The translations under genes were made by a program, and so were the position numbers. From Torreya grandis (lineage: Eukaryota > Streptophyta > Pinopsida > Cupressales > Taxaceae), in assembly GCA_037957365.1 (NCBI GenBank), contig JARHVA010001740.1, positions 635,001-699,000 of the forward strand: 64,000 nt of DNA, in the 5' to 3' direction. Below are positions 38,251 through 50,999 of the stretch, one piece after another. The first letter of the stretch is position 1; each line of letters starts with the position of its first letter. The notes under the pieces are model-generated. The model saw only the letters and a program-made list of their open reading frames with translations, ran no database searches and had not been told where the DNA came from.

Positions 38251-38960
38251 AGAATTATTAACCTAACTTCCTCATCTAATCATATAGGAAAACAAGGTCT
38301 CAGATATAAGAATGATTCAAGTTTAATATTAAATGTTAGACAAAGAAGGTGAATATTTATACACACTTCCTTGGATCAACATCTAATATTTTGAAATATG
38401 TTCATCATATATCAACACTAGAAATGATACATCTCAAGCTCATTGATGACAGAGTTTTACTAAAAATATAGGCATTGAAAAAGTATCCTAATGATGAGTC
38501 TCTCTTGGAATGTTTAGGGGAATATGAGGATGTACCTTCCTTATATAATAATGAAAAATTTCCTTTTAAAATAAATTCCCACACATAGTTTTGAGAGACT
38601 AAAAACTCACAATATGATGTCCAATTATATGGCCCTTATAAAATTCATAGTATGCATTATGTGGAAGATTGATCAATATTATTAAATGAATAAAAAATGA
38701 ATTCTATTATTAAATCGATAAATTCTAGTAATGAATCAATTATAATAGCTAGTCAATGAGGGAAAATCAATTAGATAGGTCTTGCATGATTTCCATGAGT
38801 GATTTTTCCTACAAATTTCTAGATATGTTAGGCATTGATCCTTCAATTTCATTAAATAATATAATTACCAACTTGATGAAAACCAAATTAAAAAATTAGG
38901 AAGATGCATTTGAAAGTATACTTATTTATTAAATATGAAATTAAAATTATCCTTGATGTT
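38251..38960 (+). pseudogene. Protease-RT linker of element B, right half
   Basis: Plus strand at about 38485-38555 reads NDESLLECLGEYEDVPSLYN, homologous to the linker of element A. Stops are frequent elsewhere. Just before the RT a segment VEWINNIMLFTKTNGKIRVC marks its start. Confidence 0.7.
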
Positions 38961-39560
38961 AGGTTCATTAGTTCAATTTAATAAGTTGAGTGGATTAATA
39001 ATATTATGCTATTCACCAAGACTAATGGAAAAATTAGAGTTTGTACAAACTTTAAATATTTTAAGAAGGTTTGTACTACTAACAATTTATTATTATCAAT
39101 CATTAAAATGATTGTGGATTCCATAGTTAGTAATGAAATGTTATCATTTATGGGTAGTTTTATGGGATACAATGAAATAAACATTAATCCCAAGGATCAA
39201 CCCAAAACTACATTTATAAAACCATGGGGAATATTATATTATGTGCTCATGCCTTTTATATTGAAGAATATAGGAGCTATATATTATAGAAGCATGAAAA
39301 CTATTTCATGATCTTAATCATAAAATCATGGAATATTATGTTGATGACTTGTAAAATCCAAACATTGACAAAATCACATGTTATACATTTACAATAGATA
39401 TTTAAGTTCTTACATAAATAAAATATTTTATTAAACCCAAAGAAATGTTTTTCAAAGTATCTTCAAGAATTTTATTTGGTTATATCATATTCAAATGAGT
39501 TATAAAAGTCAATCCAAGGAAATCCAAGGCTACTGTGGAAATGCCTCCACCCAAAGGATT
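38960..39560 (+). pseudogene. Reverse transcriptase remnant (element B)
   Basis: The open frame 39006-39311 carries TNGKIRVCTNFKYFKKVCTT, IIKMIVDSIVSNEMLSFMG, GYNEININPKDQPKTTFIKP and LMPFILKNIGAIYYRSM, the palm motifs of Ty3/gypsy RT in order. After a short shift comes the active site YVDD at 39337-39348, still intact, then LLNPKKC. Frameshifts and stops make it inactive overall. Confidence 0.9.
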
Positions 39561-40200
39561 AAAATAGTTAAGTTATTTAAAAGGAATAACTCTTGGAATA
39601 CAAGGATTTATGGTTCAGTTAGCTAATAATACATAAAAAATTACCTAATTAATAAATAAAGATACAAATTTTGGATAGCATGAACATTTTCAAAAGAGTT
39701 TCTATGAAATAAAAGAATAAATGCTTAATCCACCAATCTTGATGCCTCCAATTACAGATAAGCCTTTGTTGTTGTACATCACTACTACATAACATGTATT
39801 ATGATATTTCTTGGCACAAAATGATGATGATCACAGAGAATATGTAATTTATTACATCAATTGTACACTTGAGAATTATGACAAAAAGTGATAATTCAAT
39901 GGAGAAGTTGTGCTTGGCTATTGTTTTCACAACACAAAAATTCAATGCTACATGCTTAAAAATGACAAGAATCTCATCAAAAAAGTGGATCCATTAAAGT
40001 ATCACTTGATGAACCCATATTTATCAGAACATATATCTAAGTGGGTGATTTCACTTAAGGAATTTGTATTAAATTTTATATCTCTAAAATCCATAAATGG
40101 ATAGGTAATTATAGATCAATTAACTAAAACACCCTTACTTTACATAACACAAATCAATGAAAATTTTTAGATGATTTTCCTGCATATCATATTAATGATG
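39560..40200 (+). pseudogene. RT-linked RNase H remnant (element B)
   Basis: Plus strand reads LMPPITDKPLLLYITTT at about 39739-39789. The frame 39910-40104 follows, with CYMLKNDKNLIKKVDPLKY, MNPYLSEHISKWVISLKEF and LKSING, then VIIDQL. These match the connection/RNase H segment of plant gypsy polyproteins (usual form: HYMLxxxTxLIxKxDPLKY, YLxxRxxKW, IKGQAIADxL). Confidence 0.85.
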
Positions 40201-40850
40201 ATATGTAAAATATCTTCTTTGATGGATGTAAATGCACCTTAGGAATAGATAAATAATCATTCTAATCACTTCTCATGGAAAACCTATGCCATTGGCATAC
40301 CACATATTTTTTTATGCATAAATAACATAGTAAATTATGAGGTGTTGGTTTTAATTTTATACACCACACACACATTATATATAAAGTATTTTCAAATACA
40401 TAGTGATTCTAATCTTATAATCAACTAGGTTCTAGACATTTATAAAATACAGTAAATTTTAATCCCATATAGATATATGGTACAATTTTTAATAACATAC
40501 TTTGTTATTATTATGATTAAGAGCATACATTGTTAAAATAATCATCATGTGAATGATATATCCAATGCATCTTATCTCTTTCCTATTGAGATCAATGATG
40601 ATCAAGATATTTTGACTATATGAAATTTTAAATAACCCTAGATTATTATTATTTAATTGGACACTTTTGAGATATTCTTTGCTATATTAAATGCAAGTAA
40701 TTTATAATGGTATAAAAATACTATAATTTCTTATATAAGTATATTACCCCAAAAAAAATTAACAAAAAAGTAAATACAAATTATGAAGATAATAAATTCA
40801 CTATGTTATAATTAAAGGGGATATTTTCAAGGGATCATTTCATATATGTA
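40200..40850 (+). pseudogene. Possible second (archaeal-type) RNase H remnant (element B)
   Basis: Begins with NIFFDGCKC near 40210, which resembles the WxMxFDGA start of the extra RNase H found in Tat-lineage elements. The rest is too decayed to follow. The presence of two RNase H starts in a row (here and in the RT-linked domain) supports Tat affinity. Confidence 0.45.
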
Positions 40851-41464
40851 TGCTTCGATGTCTTAGGATTGAGGAGTCTAAGCTAGATTTACAAGATGCA
40901 CATGATAATGTTGGAGGCACTTCAATGGAAAATAAAAGCCTTGTAAATTGTTATGAATGGGTTATTATTAGCATGCAATGAATAGATAATGTCATGAACA
41001 TGAAATATTATGTGTCTAATGCACATGACACAACAAAATAATCCATGTGAATTTACATGAGTTACATCATATAATCTCACCATGGTACTTTTCTACTTGA
41101 GTATTTTATTTGGTAGGAAAGATAAACCTAGAATCATTAGGACACAAGTTCTCTATTAATGCTATATAATATTTTACAAAATGGGTTGAAGTGATCCCAT
41201 TATAATATAATATTAAAGATTACATATGACAATTTTTGATGACTAATATCATGTTGTGATTTAGACATCCTTTAGCCAATATCAAAGATAATAGATCTTC
41301 CTTAAATAAAAATATAGTTATAATTCCTTACCTAGATTAAATTTTGTCTTAGGCACATGGTTAATTATTAATCAGGGTTAGAACCATTGATATAATATCT
41401 ATTCATGATTGTTATCATGCTTTATCTTATATATAATTTGGTAATATTATATTGGATCATGAAA
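40850..41464 (+). pseudogene. Integrase remnant (element B)
   Basis: HHCC zinc finger: DAHDNVGGTSM near 40895, corresponding to ExHxGxxGxH, then a degraded Cys-Cys half near 41010. Core: PWYFST, stop (Trp expected), then VGKINLESLGHKFSI, YFTKWVEVIPL, QFLMTNIM and LANIKDNRSSLNKNI. The Asp of the first catalytic position is lost, and the second Asp (KDN) is kept but the following Gly is Arg. It is interrupted downstream by the duplication at 41919. Confidence 0.85.
41273..41464 (+). repeat. 192 bp direct repeat, copy 1 (within integrase)
   Basis: Aligns with 41919-42109 at about 90 percent by eye. Both start at TAGCCAATATCAAAGATAAT and end at TATTGGATCATGAAA. Confidence 0.9.
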
Positions 41465-41918
41465 GATGAGATAGTCATTAAGATATAGGTGATAATTCAA
41501 GATTACTATGGGATTATAAACCTTATAGGATTGGGCCATATAGATATATATATCATATAGATAGATAGATAGGGTGGGTGACTGAATCCCACATATCTAG
41601 ATTTATATATGAGGGATGATGACTATTCTATAGATTCGAATTGGGTACTCTTCTGATATAATACAACATAGCCAGTGGGATTGGGTGCCCCCTATTAGAT
41701 AGGTATAAATTCTCTAAATATATTTATGGAGTGAGCATAGAGAACTCCCCACTATATAAACTCTAATACATAGCATTTCCCTCCCAATATAGAGTTTTTT
41801 GGCCAAATATCTAGCCCATTAAACTCAACTCAACTTTATATGGTTGGGGGTGCCCCCTCTCTATATATGGAGTTTTTCTGGCCCTCCCCACTCCCTCCTA
41901 TATATATGGGGATTTTAT
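41465..41918. other. 454 bp spacer between the integrase direct repeats
   Basis: Locally more GC-rich, with GGTGCCCCCT twice (about 41685 and 41849) and ATATAGAGTTTTT / ATATGGAGTTTTT twice. A short GATA run (41560-41572) starts it. Present once in the window. It could be an insertion bounded by the repeats or the non-repeated part of a 646 bp tandem duplication. Confidence 0.6.
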
Positions 41919-42109
41919 TAGCCAATATCAAAGATAATGGATCTTACTTAAATAAAAATATAGTTATAATTCCATGCCTAGCCTCACTTTGTATTAGACA
42001 CTTGGATTATTATTAATCAGTGTTGGACCCATTGATATGATATCTATTAATGATTGTTATCATGATTTATCTTATTTATAATTTGGTGATATTATATTGG
42101 ATCATGAAA
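41919..42109 (+). repeat. 191 bp direct repeat, copy 2 (integrase fragment)
   Basis: Second copy of 41273-41464. In this copy the integrase motif reads IKDNGSYLNKN, keeping the Gly that is Arg in copy 1. Confidence 0.9.
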
Positions 42110-43600
42110 TAATATATATTTATTATTTTTATAATAAATAAGCAATGGATTGATGTGATTTTACTTTTATTTGTTCATGCTAAGAGGTATCATGATGAAT
42201 TTTTTGCATGTGTAGGAGACAAGTATTTATGAATGAGTTGATAATATATTATTCATGTACTAACTAAAAAATGTGTTGGTTAGGTTTGAATTTAGTCCAT
42301 AAGATTATTATATGAGTTAATGTGACACAAGTGAGCATTTCAACAAATGATAATTGATCCCCAAAATAAATTGGTAGCAATGGTCACTTTATGTGAAAAC
42401 AAATGTATGATATGTTGTATGGATGGTAGTTATCACCTTATGCCTATGTGGCATAAACAAAATAGGATATTGAGTTTTATGAGTACCATTAATCTTGATT
42501 ACATGGAAAGGAGATAAAATAAGATGATAATATAAAAGGATTTGTGGTCATAATAATGAATTATATTTATGAATCATAATTTAAAATATAACATAAACGA
42601 GGCAATGAACTCCATAAAATCCATGGTGGTTGGAAAAAGTTTAATAAATAAAAGGGATATGAGTAGGATAAGGAATATGGAAATCGAGGAATTAATATGG
42701 ATGATAGACCTCGATTAGATTAATGACAAAGTAATCAACCCATGTGCTATGTAAAGAGTCCATAATAAGTAAAGTGGAATATAACAAGAAACACAAATCT
42801 CAAAAATAAAAGTAAATATAGACAAGATGGAAAATGACTACAAGAGATGAAAGTGAAAACACATTATAGGATAAGAATAGAAAATATAATAAGAAATGAA
42901 AATTGAATTTACAACCTATAAAAGGTGAATGCGAATAGAGGAAAAAGGATTCACAAGTTTTTTTTTGGTCAAAGAATAACATGAAATGCTATCTCAAATT
43001 TAATGAGATTTTCCCAAAGTAGTTTAGGAAGTAAATGACCATAAGAAATCTTAGATAAAGGGAAATAATATGATATATATAAGGAACTACTTTGATACTT
43101 TTAAGGAAGAATAGTTTTTTTAGGACATGGAGCAAGTTTTACATGAAGAAACATGTAATATTCAAAGGGAGAAAATATCAGTCAAGACATACTCAAAGGG
43201 GAGAAAGTGTATAGATATTTATCCAAATTGATCCACTTTAGTGAAAATTTATACACATTTCTATGGAAAATAGAAATCTCAATAAAATACATTCTGTTAA
43301 AGGAAAGCTTTGGTAGCATTGTTGAATGTATTGGTGCTCAATTAAATTAAGTTAATTTAGTTTAAAATTATATAGCTATATGTTTAACCCTAATTTGGAT
43401 GTGGATCCTCTTTCATAAATATCTTTAAAGATATAGAAATGATAGGGCATAAGGGTGAATATCATATATACAGTAGGCCAATTAAATACTAAACTCAGAT
43501 GTATTATATACCAGATTTATTAAACTAAGATAAGATACTAATATAAAGTACAACTATGATAGATATATAAATGACATAAACCAAGGTACTTAGTTGGTTT
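42110..43600. other. Unassigned AT-rich DNA after element B
   Basis: Should contain the 3' region and 3' LTR of B if they survive. No recognised motif, no partner to 19450-23300 found by eye, and no frame worth reporting (42800-42982 on the minus strand is low-complexity). Confidence 0.4.
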
Positions 43601-44706
43601 TGATGATAATAAATATGTGGATCTACAATAGGCTAAAATTAGGAAAAAATATAGTTCTAGAATACTTGTAATATTCTTGATCTAGTGCCTCTAGCTCTCT
43701 AGATAGTTTCTCAACTTTGGGTGATTATGCGAATTCTACTATCTAGGTTTGATGCTAGTGTCCTATAAAAAATATCAATTGAAATAGGATGTGACTACTT
43801 ACATGATTTTGGGTTTGGATTCACCTTCGCTTTAGTGTATTCAGATCTTGGTCATGGATTTTCACTCCTTTTAAAATATTAAAATTCTATCTTTCCATCT
43901 TCAATGTGACCTTGGGGAAATTGGGTTAGTGGGAACACAATGTCAAGCTGACCCACAATGACTGCAATATCAAAGGGTACTACCTACATAGCCAATACTC
44001 TAAAAGAGGGCACTAAACTCATGTACTTTTCCCCACGTGTTGGCTTGTGTGTGAATCATCCAATGTGTGTAAAGCAAGTGCAAAAGTGACCCAAATTTTA
44101 ACTTCACAAATAAGACCTTATGACTAATCCTTTAGTAATTAAGACTTGTAGATGTGTTTTACCCATGTTTAGTGTGTAAATAAGTAAGATTTGATCAATT
44201 AAATTCTTGATAGAGTGATTTATATAAGTGCCTTAGTCTCTTTGGTCTGATTGATAGGTGAGAAATGAATGAGGGTTGATATTGTATTTATACCAATCCT
44301 ATTAGAAGATAAATCACATTAAATAACTTAGGCCTATAATTAGAATAAATTTTATTTGAAAATTTGATGAGTTTAGGGTAGTGAACACTTATGTCAGTGT
44401 AGGACATTAACATTGATGTTACTATCTATCCTAGATGTTAGTGTCTAGGGAGTGGCAAAATAGGTACCTGATCAAAACTTACATAGGTGTAGGATAAGTA
44501 TATTTTAAGCATTATAGATAAGATAGGATGTTTATTTCATCAATATAAGATTGCTTAAACTAAGAGATAAGACCAGGGGCATTACATAGATTATATGTGA
44601 GGTTTGTAAAAGCAAGGAGAGTGTATAACTATGAGGAACAACCAAGGTCTAAGTTTGCCAAGTGTGCACGACTGAGGTTCTGCATAATCATAAAATATCA
44701 TCTACA
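43600..44706 (-). repeat. LTR of a further minus-strand gypsy element (F)
   Basis: The right border is well supported. On the minus strand a purine tract is directly followed by TGTAGATGATA, the usual PPT-LTR junction. Words such as GATGCTAGTGTCC (about 43751) and GATGTTAGTGTC (about 44435) recall the LTRs of element A, so the two may be distant relatives. The left border is uncertain, and 43600 is only a guess. No second copy is in the window. Confidence 0.55.
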
Positions 44707-44721
44707 TTTGTCCCCCATTTT
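44707..44721 (-). other. Polypurine tract of element F
   Basis: On the minus strand AAAATGGGGGACAAA lies against the TG of the LTR. A strong G-rich tract of the form seen in Tat-lineage elements. Confidence 0.75.
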
Positions 44722-46500
44722 AATATAGTAATTAAATTTCTAGTTTAAAGAAAATGAATAAGTTCTTGGGTGTGTATGCAAACCTTATCTTTGCTTGATT
44801 TGAATTTGAGTGATTTTTTAGTGATTAACCTGAAACCAAGACCATGTGATAGTGTAAAATTAGTGCATATAATCTTGGTTAAAGCATTTGAAGTAGATTG
44901 AATTTTAAAAACCAAGGTTTAAGAGTACACCTATGTGTCCATGTAATTACCTTGCCTATTGACAAGTTGTTTTAAACAATATGTTTCATTTTAAGGCTCT
45001 AAAATTGAGATTAGGATAAATATAGATAAATATTTAAATATAATATATTTAAGGGGATAAAGAGAGTGCAAACAAATAGATATATTGGAAGGCACATGCC
45101 ACCAACCTTGGAGAAAAAGTGAGTTACTACCTAGTAGGTGATATTAGCTCAACTGTGCAACCCAATAATAATTATAACTTGGTGAGGTTGGATGATCAAT
45201 TCCAAACTTAAGATTGGTAATATTGAGTGATTTGATGCCCTTAACCATACCAAAAGGTAAACCAACTACTGCAATATATTAGTTTGATAAAGTCCATAAA
45301 ATTTCAAGGGGTATTAGTCCATGCAAAGGTTTTGAAATATGAAATTGATTTGGGTTTTTAAATATTAGGCACATGTTGCATAACATATGCACCTTAGATA
45401 TGTATCATGCTAAAACTATGTATAAAAATGGTACCATGTATATAATTATGCCACAACTATGAATCTGAATCATATAATTATGTGTTTTGGCTAATTTAGA
45501 TAACTATGTAAGTGTTAAGGACATGTTTCAAAAACATGACCCAACTATATATGGATAAATATGAAAAATAATATAAGTACCTATATGGAGGACATGTTTA
45601 CAAAACATGCCCCTAATGTAAATTAGAGATGCTAAATAATGAATAGGTGTGGAAAACATGCTTATAAAGTATTCCCCCACTAAATCTATGAATTGATATA
45701 ATTATCATATATTGAATACATGTGTATAAAATGCTTCCAAAGCATTCCCTCATTATAATATGGAAACTATCAATGTGTAGAATCCATATCCATATGACAT
45801 GCCCCCACTAAATCTACAAACTAATTTAATTATCCAATATTAAATGAGTGTGGAGAACACAAGCATGCCCCCCACTATAATATGGATAATGTGAATGTAT
45901 GGAAGTCATGTCCATATGAAATACCCCCACTAAATATGATAACCATGTAAATTATGGAGAACATGATTCCAAAGCATGCCTCTACCCATATTTCCCCCTT
46001 TGATGTGAGGTAAAAATAATACCTAGAAGTCACCTCACCTCAGAAGGGTAAGACAACTGTAAAATATGTGAATGTAACCATGCAGAATATAGAAGGAAAC
46101 ATATCTAGGTAAATGTATCATTGAAGCACATAGAGTCAATGTGATCACTTAGAGGCATAAGATGCATGATAAAGATCATGGAAATGTCTACATAGTAACA
46201 ATACAATCTCAACAAGTAGACAATCACACACACACACAAGAACACTCAAAAGCAAGTCAAAAGGTACTGGTCCAAGGAAACTATAAATAAGGGTCATGTT
46301 TAAATGCCAAAAAATTAAATGGACATGAATTAGTCAAATGTACACAAAGAAAGGAATGACATATTAAAATGTCCATATAAAAACCAATGTCATATTCAAA
46401 TATCCAAGAAGGCAAATATAGGCATATGGGTCAAATATAATGGAACATATTCAAATGCTCAAACAAACAGGACTATAGCAAGGAAAAATTCTAAAGGAAG
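44722..46500 (-). other. 3' region of element F
   Basis: About 1.8 kb with no coding motif, in the same style as the 3' region of element A. Contains the tandem array at 45600-45990 and a short CA run at 46228. Cut off on the right by element E. Confidence 0.5.
45600..45990. repeat. Degenerate tandem array, unit about 55-70 bp
   Basis: Seven copies of a core like CATGCCCCCACTAAAT at about 45606, 45672, 45743, 45798, 45864, 45919 and 45975. The variable part in between carries GTGTGGAGAACA or TATGGAAACTAT. It lies in the 3' region of element F. Tat-lineage elements are known to carry such arrays and to seed satellite DNA from them. Confidence 0.7.
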
Positions 46501-48714
46501 TGTTTAAATGAAAATAATAAGAAACCTACATAAACATATTATTAACCCTCCAAGTCACCTCAACCTAAGCAAAGTTCATAAAATAATGTGCATAAGGTTT
46601 TCATTCTTGTACAATGACAAGTATCTCAGAAATAGGCTTACACAAAGATGTTCCCCACAAGCCCCTGAGGATGACAATTAATTTAAATCTACAACTTAAC
46701 TAAGTGTTTATGTGTGCATATGGAGAAAGCCTTGTTATGTGCCCTGAATAAATATTTATTCACCCTTATGATAAACATAACATTAAACATGTGTGCAAGC
46801 CGTGTATATAAGGTCCTTAGGCTTTAGGTAGTGGTAAGCAAGGAAGTCCATAAATTTAGGCTCTAATTATGTGCACACCTATGAGATTTTAATTTTTCCT
46901 ATGCATTGTTCTTTGAGAGACTTATTAATTCTAAGAGATGGGGTCCCAAGAGATGGGGTCCCACTCTTAAACATATAAATTTACATTTGTGCTTCCATTA
47001 TTCACATACTACACTCTAGACTGAACATTGATATCTTCTATAGGTTCATAACTCCAAATAATATCTATGATACTATACTTTAGTGCCTAACCTTTCATAA
47101 TAAAGTCCCACGTGTGTCTCTATGTAGACAAATTGAAATCTTAAATATGTGCAATTAACATGCATAGGGCACATATTAAAATTTTACAAGTGCACACCCA
47201 AAGTATACATTTTATTACACACTCCACTCCAAGTGGGTTATCACAGTCAAATAGTAAAGTCCCACACCAAATATCAAGGTTCCACATCTATGCCCTTGTG
47301 AAATGAATAATGTAAACTAGGATACACACCATATCCTTCATAAATCGATATACATTCTAGATAGAAGGTGCATACTACAAAGACCACCAGAAGAGATTAG
47401 ATGTAGGAGAAGTTATAGCCTTGTGTATTTATATAGAAGATTTCCCTCAACTCCATTCATAAACTCATAACTTTACTATTTGAACAACTCTATATTCAAC
47501 CTTTAGTGTGTACCCTTGCACAAGATCCATTTAACTAACTACATATGTAAGATGACATGGTAGAACCCAAGATATGCTTGCACAGTTCCATGTTAGTGGG
47601 TTAGTCTAGGTGGATTGATAGGTGGCAACCATAAATAAGGGTGTTAACTGAACCCAATTGGATATTAAAGGATCTAAATCTGAATAGATTTGAATATAAG
47701 GGTAAGTGTCAAAGTGTTAGATAATAAAAACATACCTATCTTGGCCACATAAACACCCTTCATTCTTAGACACACATGTGGATCCATAAGTGACATTTTA
47801 ATTAATTCCATGATCAAATTGTTAGTTCTAAATTAAATGAGCATGGCCAATAATAGTTATTGTGAAGATTTTGGTGTTCTTATTTGACCTTGGGATTTGG
47901 GTGCCATTTTTGAATTCAAGTTCCTACCTACCACCTTCAATGGTGAATTGATTATGCAAGGATTTGACCAGTGCTATAAAGACCCTAATTTATATTGTAA
48001 TAAGCATCATAATGATACCAAAATTTTCACTCTAAGATACCTCTCTTGGTATAAAAAATCTCTACCCATTCAAGTTTGTAATATTGCATTATACCTTGAG
48101 ATTAATAAGAATCAATTTAATTTATTCATACTCTATGTTCTATGTGCATTCATGGTTATTGATCCTTTTCTATGGATACTTATCCCTCTCATTTTTTTCC
48201 TCCTTTCACACCTCTATGTAGAACCAAAAGTACCTAGAGGTCACATGATGTGTATACACAAGTTTTCATAAGAATTATTCATGGAATATTTTATTGTTCC
48301 TCCTAATATTTCACTATGTTCCCTTACCTCCATGTGAAACACTTATGAAATGTGCCTAGTTTAAATATATTATATCCAATATGTTAATTCTATTGTGTCA
48401 TTAAGTGGGTGAGGTTTTCGCTTTATTCTTGGTCAAGTTTAGGTTTAACACTAGTGATAGATTTCATTATACTCTTTATAGCTTTGCATATTTGTCCTAA
48501 ATTAGGTGCCTCTAGATTAAAAGGAAGCCAACCTACTCCAAAGGTTCCTCCCAAGGAGTGCAAGAGTCCTACACCTTAGGGGATGATCCCATTGTTATAA
48601 CAAGACACCAAATTTCTCTCTGATGTATAAGTCCAAGGCACTAGGCATTAAAGTGTTGTGTGCTAGTTTGTGTGAGAACCTTTCATACATGGGTGCATGT
48701 TTTGAGTGATAATA
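46500..48714 (+). repeat. Left LTR of element E
   Basis: Similarity to the right LTR begins near 46540 (TTAACCCT). A 15 bp word AAGAGATGGGGTCCC is tandemly doubled at 46933-46962 here and single in the other LTR. A plus-strand frame of 124 codons (47897-48271) is open here but broken in the other LTR. Confidence 0.7.
47897..48271 (+). other. 124-codon frame in the left LTR of element E
   Basis: Contains a hydrophobic stretch CAFMVIDPFLWILIPLIFFL. The corresponding part of the right LTR (about 52610-52700) reads CAFMVVDPFLWMFVPFITIF but with stops before it. No known family. The hydrophobic part could span a membrane if it were ever translated. Confidence 0.25.
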
Positions 48715-48719
48715 GTTTT

Positions 48720-48737
48720 TGGCATACCTGGTGGGAC
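48720..48737 (+). other. Candidate primer binding site of element E
   Basis: TGGCATACCTGGTGGGAC, five bases after the LTR end. The TGG start and position are right for a tRNA primer site; I have not assigned the tRNA. Confidence 0.5.
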
Positions 48738-48979
48738 AAAGTTCAAAAGTTAGCTGAGAGATTGGTGATAATCTTAGTGATTCAAGTGTTCAAGACAATT
48801 TGAAGAGCATTTAGTGACTCTAAATGTCACATCTACTAGTTTAAGCATCCCAAGTGCCCAAAATTATGTCTTTTCACCCCCCATTCTATAAAATGAAATT
48901 ATTACATCCTCAATTCATTTATATCAGGTTGAGAGTGCTCTTAGTTTTACCCAAAACTAGCCTAGACCAACCAAATACC

Positions 48980-50640
48980 AGCCCCTTCATAGTGTTTGCC
49001 TCCCTCCCATCTTAGTTTAACCCTTTTGGTAGCCCATTCATGCTCTAAACTAGCCTTAACAAGGAATTAGATATATATAAATAGACTTTAACAAACATAT
49101 GAATGATCTAGTGTATGATAAACACTAGGAAGATCTTGCTTACTAGACTCAAATTAGCCAACAAAAAATGAGGGACCATAAAAGATACAAAGAAGAATGC
49201 TTGGCCAGACAAATCATAGTAAAAGAAGAGCATATACATTAACTTCTCATGCAATCATGAGAAATTAAGCCCCAAGTAATCATTTCTATTCTTAAATTTA
49301 AATAAGTTTCCCCTATGATTATAGACTAGCCATTAAGGAAAGAAGCTTTTGCATTCAAGATCCATAGTTCAGGCAAGGTAAGCCACTTAAGCCTTCTAGT
49401 GAACCTCCTAACTTTAAAATCCCAAGTTTTAAATGTTACCCTTCTCAAAGAGAGCCTATGTTCATGAAAAATCAAAGGCAAATTCATCCTTAAGAGCCTA
49501 AAAATCAAACATGGTAGTCTTTTTGGACCAAACATCTTAATTTTGGGATAACCAACCTTGTTAAAACCACTTTTACTTCATCATTTGAACCCCTTTACCC
49601 TCTAACCATATCTTTTTTAAAGTAGGACCTATTATATGGATGATATTTGAAAATAATTTAGATAAAGAAGAGAGTACCTCAAGTAAGGATGAGGATGTTA
49701 TAATCATTGGTATCCCCCTTTTTACTACTAAATCATAAGAATCAACCCCACTATCAAAAAAGGACAAGTATAGTCAATTTAAGTAGTAGGACATTGAACG
49801 AGTGGGTGGAGATGAAGGAAAAGAGTTGGTACCCCTATTTGAGGAAATGAAGGAAAGAGTTGGTACCCCTTTTGACTAATTTCCTTGCTTTTTTGATTAA
49901 TATGAGTAGAGTAGGCCATTGCTCACCTCAAAAAAAGACTTATAATAGTAGAGGGTACACACTAAGAAATTAAATGAGATGTTGTCTTGTTGAGACAAAA
50001 TCAAAAGCAAAGCTAAGGTAAGTCCTCTTATGTAAATGAGTGAATAGAATATGAAAGAGGCCATTTTTTTGGATGATCTAGATGAATTTTGTTTAAGCCT
50101 TAATTCTAAACTAGCATCTCCTAAGGAGGGAAATAATGAAATCATAATCCTAAGCACTGGAGATTTTTTATTAGCTTGTTACATACACTAAGAGGACTCT
50201 AATGTGCCCAAATTTGTGAAGCCAAAAGGGGATTCTTAGGAGAACCAAAGGAAATAGTGATTCTAACCTATTAGGATATTTATAACTCTTAGTAGATTGG
50301 TTGAATTGAGAAATCATCATGAAGATGTGGGGTAAGTCACAATAGTAGGTGAATCACATTTCCACCCTTTCAGGCATATCATAGAATAATTCCTAAAAAA
50401 CATGTTTGACTTAGAGGAGTAGTTGAAAAATAAGAAAGTGATCTCACCCATTAAGGAGGAAGGAACCAAGTTGGTGTTCATCCTTGAGCCCCTCCTCTTA
50501 GAAGCCATAAATTTATGTTACTAACTTGGAAAGGGAATCTTTACTTGTTTGTGCCTTATACTCAGTAATAGGTTTATGCACGATGGGAATGACCTTAAAG
50601 GTTTTTATTTTAATCTAGGTGAGTCAGGATCCTTATTTTT
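48980..50640 (+). pseudogene. Degraded sense ORF of element E, family unknown
   Basis: Plus-strand coding character with many TAA/TAG/TGA stops, most of which become Gln or Trp if a C-to-T or G-to-A change is undone. Readable parts: FGSPFM, TSLNKELDIYK, ISQQKMRDHKRYKEECLARQ (basic, coiled-coil-like), PLRKEAFAFKIHSSGK, LKIKHGSLFGPNILILG, then KVISPIKEEGTKLVFILEPL near 50440-50500. No zinc knuckle, protease or RT. It could be a divergent gag or an extra ORF; I cannot name it. Minus-strand frames at 49326, 49573, 49897 and 50317 are its shadows. Confidence 0.5.
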
Positions 50641-50999
50641 AGTTTATATATAATAGTTTAGTTAATTTTATTTTCCCTAAGTGTTTGTGTGCATATATAG
50701 GTAGTCATAGATTTGTTTTTTGTTTTCCATTTCCCTAAGTGATTTCATATAATTGTTGTTTTATTTTATTTACTTATATGTCTTTTTGTTTTAAGGAAGG
50801 TTCCATCTCTTCAATTGTTAAATGGTGAGCCAAGTGAGTTACCAAGGAGTTAAATTACACATAGGTGCACACACAAAGATAGGTAAAAACATGTATGCAA
50901 GAGTTTCACTACTAGGGTGGATGATCTTCCAAGCTATAATGACTCTATGCCCAATGGATCTATTCAAAGGCTATGGGGTTCCTACTTAATAGGCAAGTG

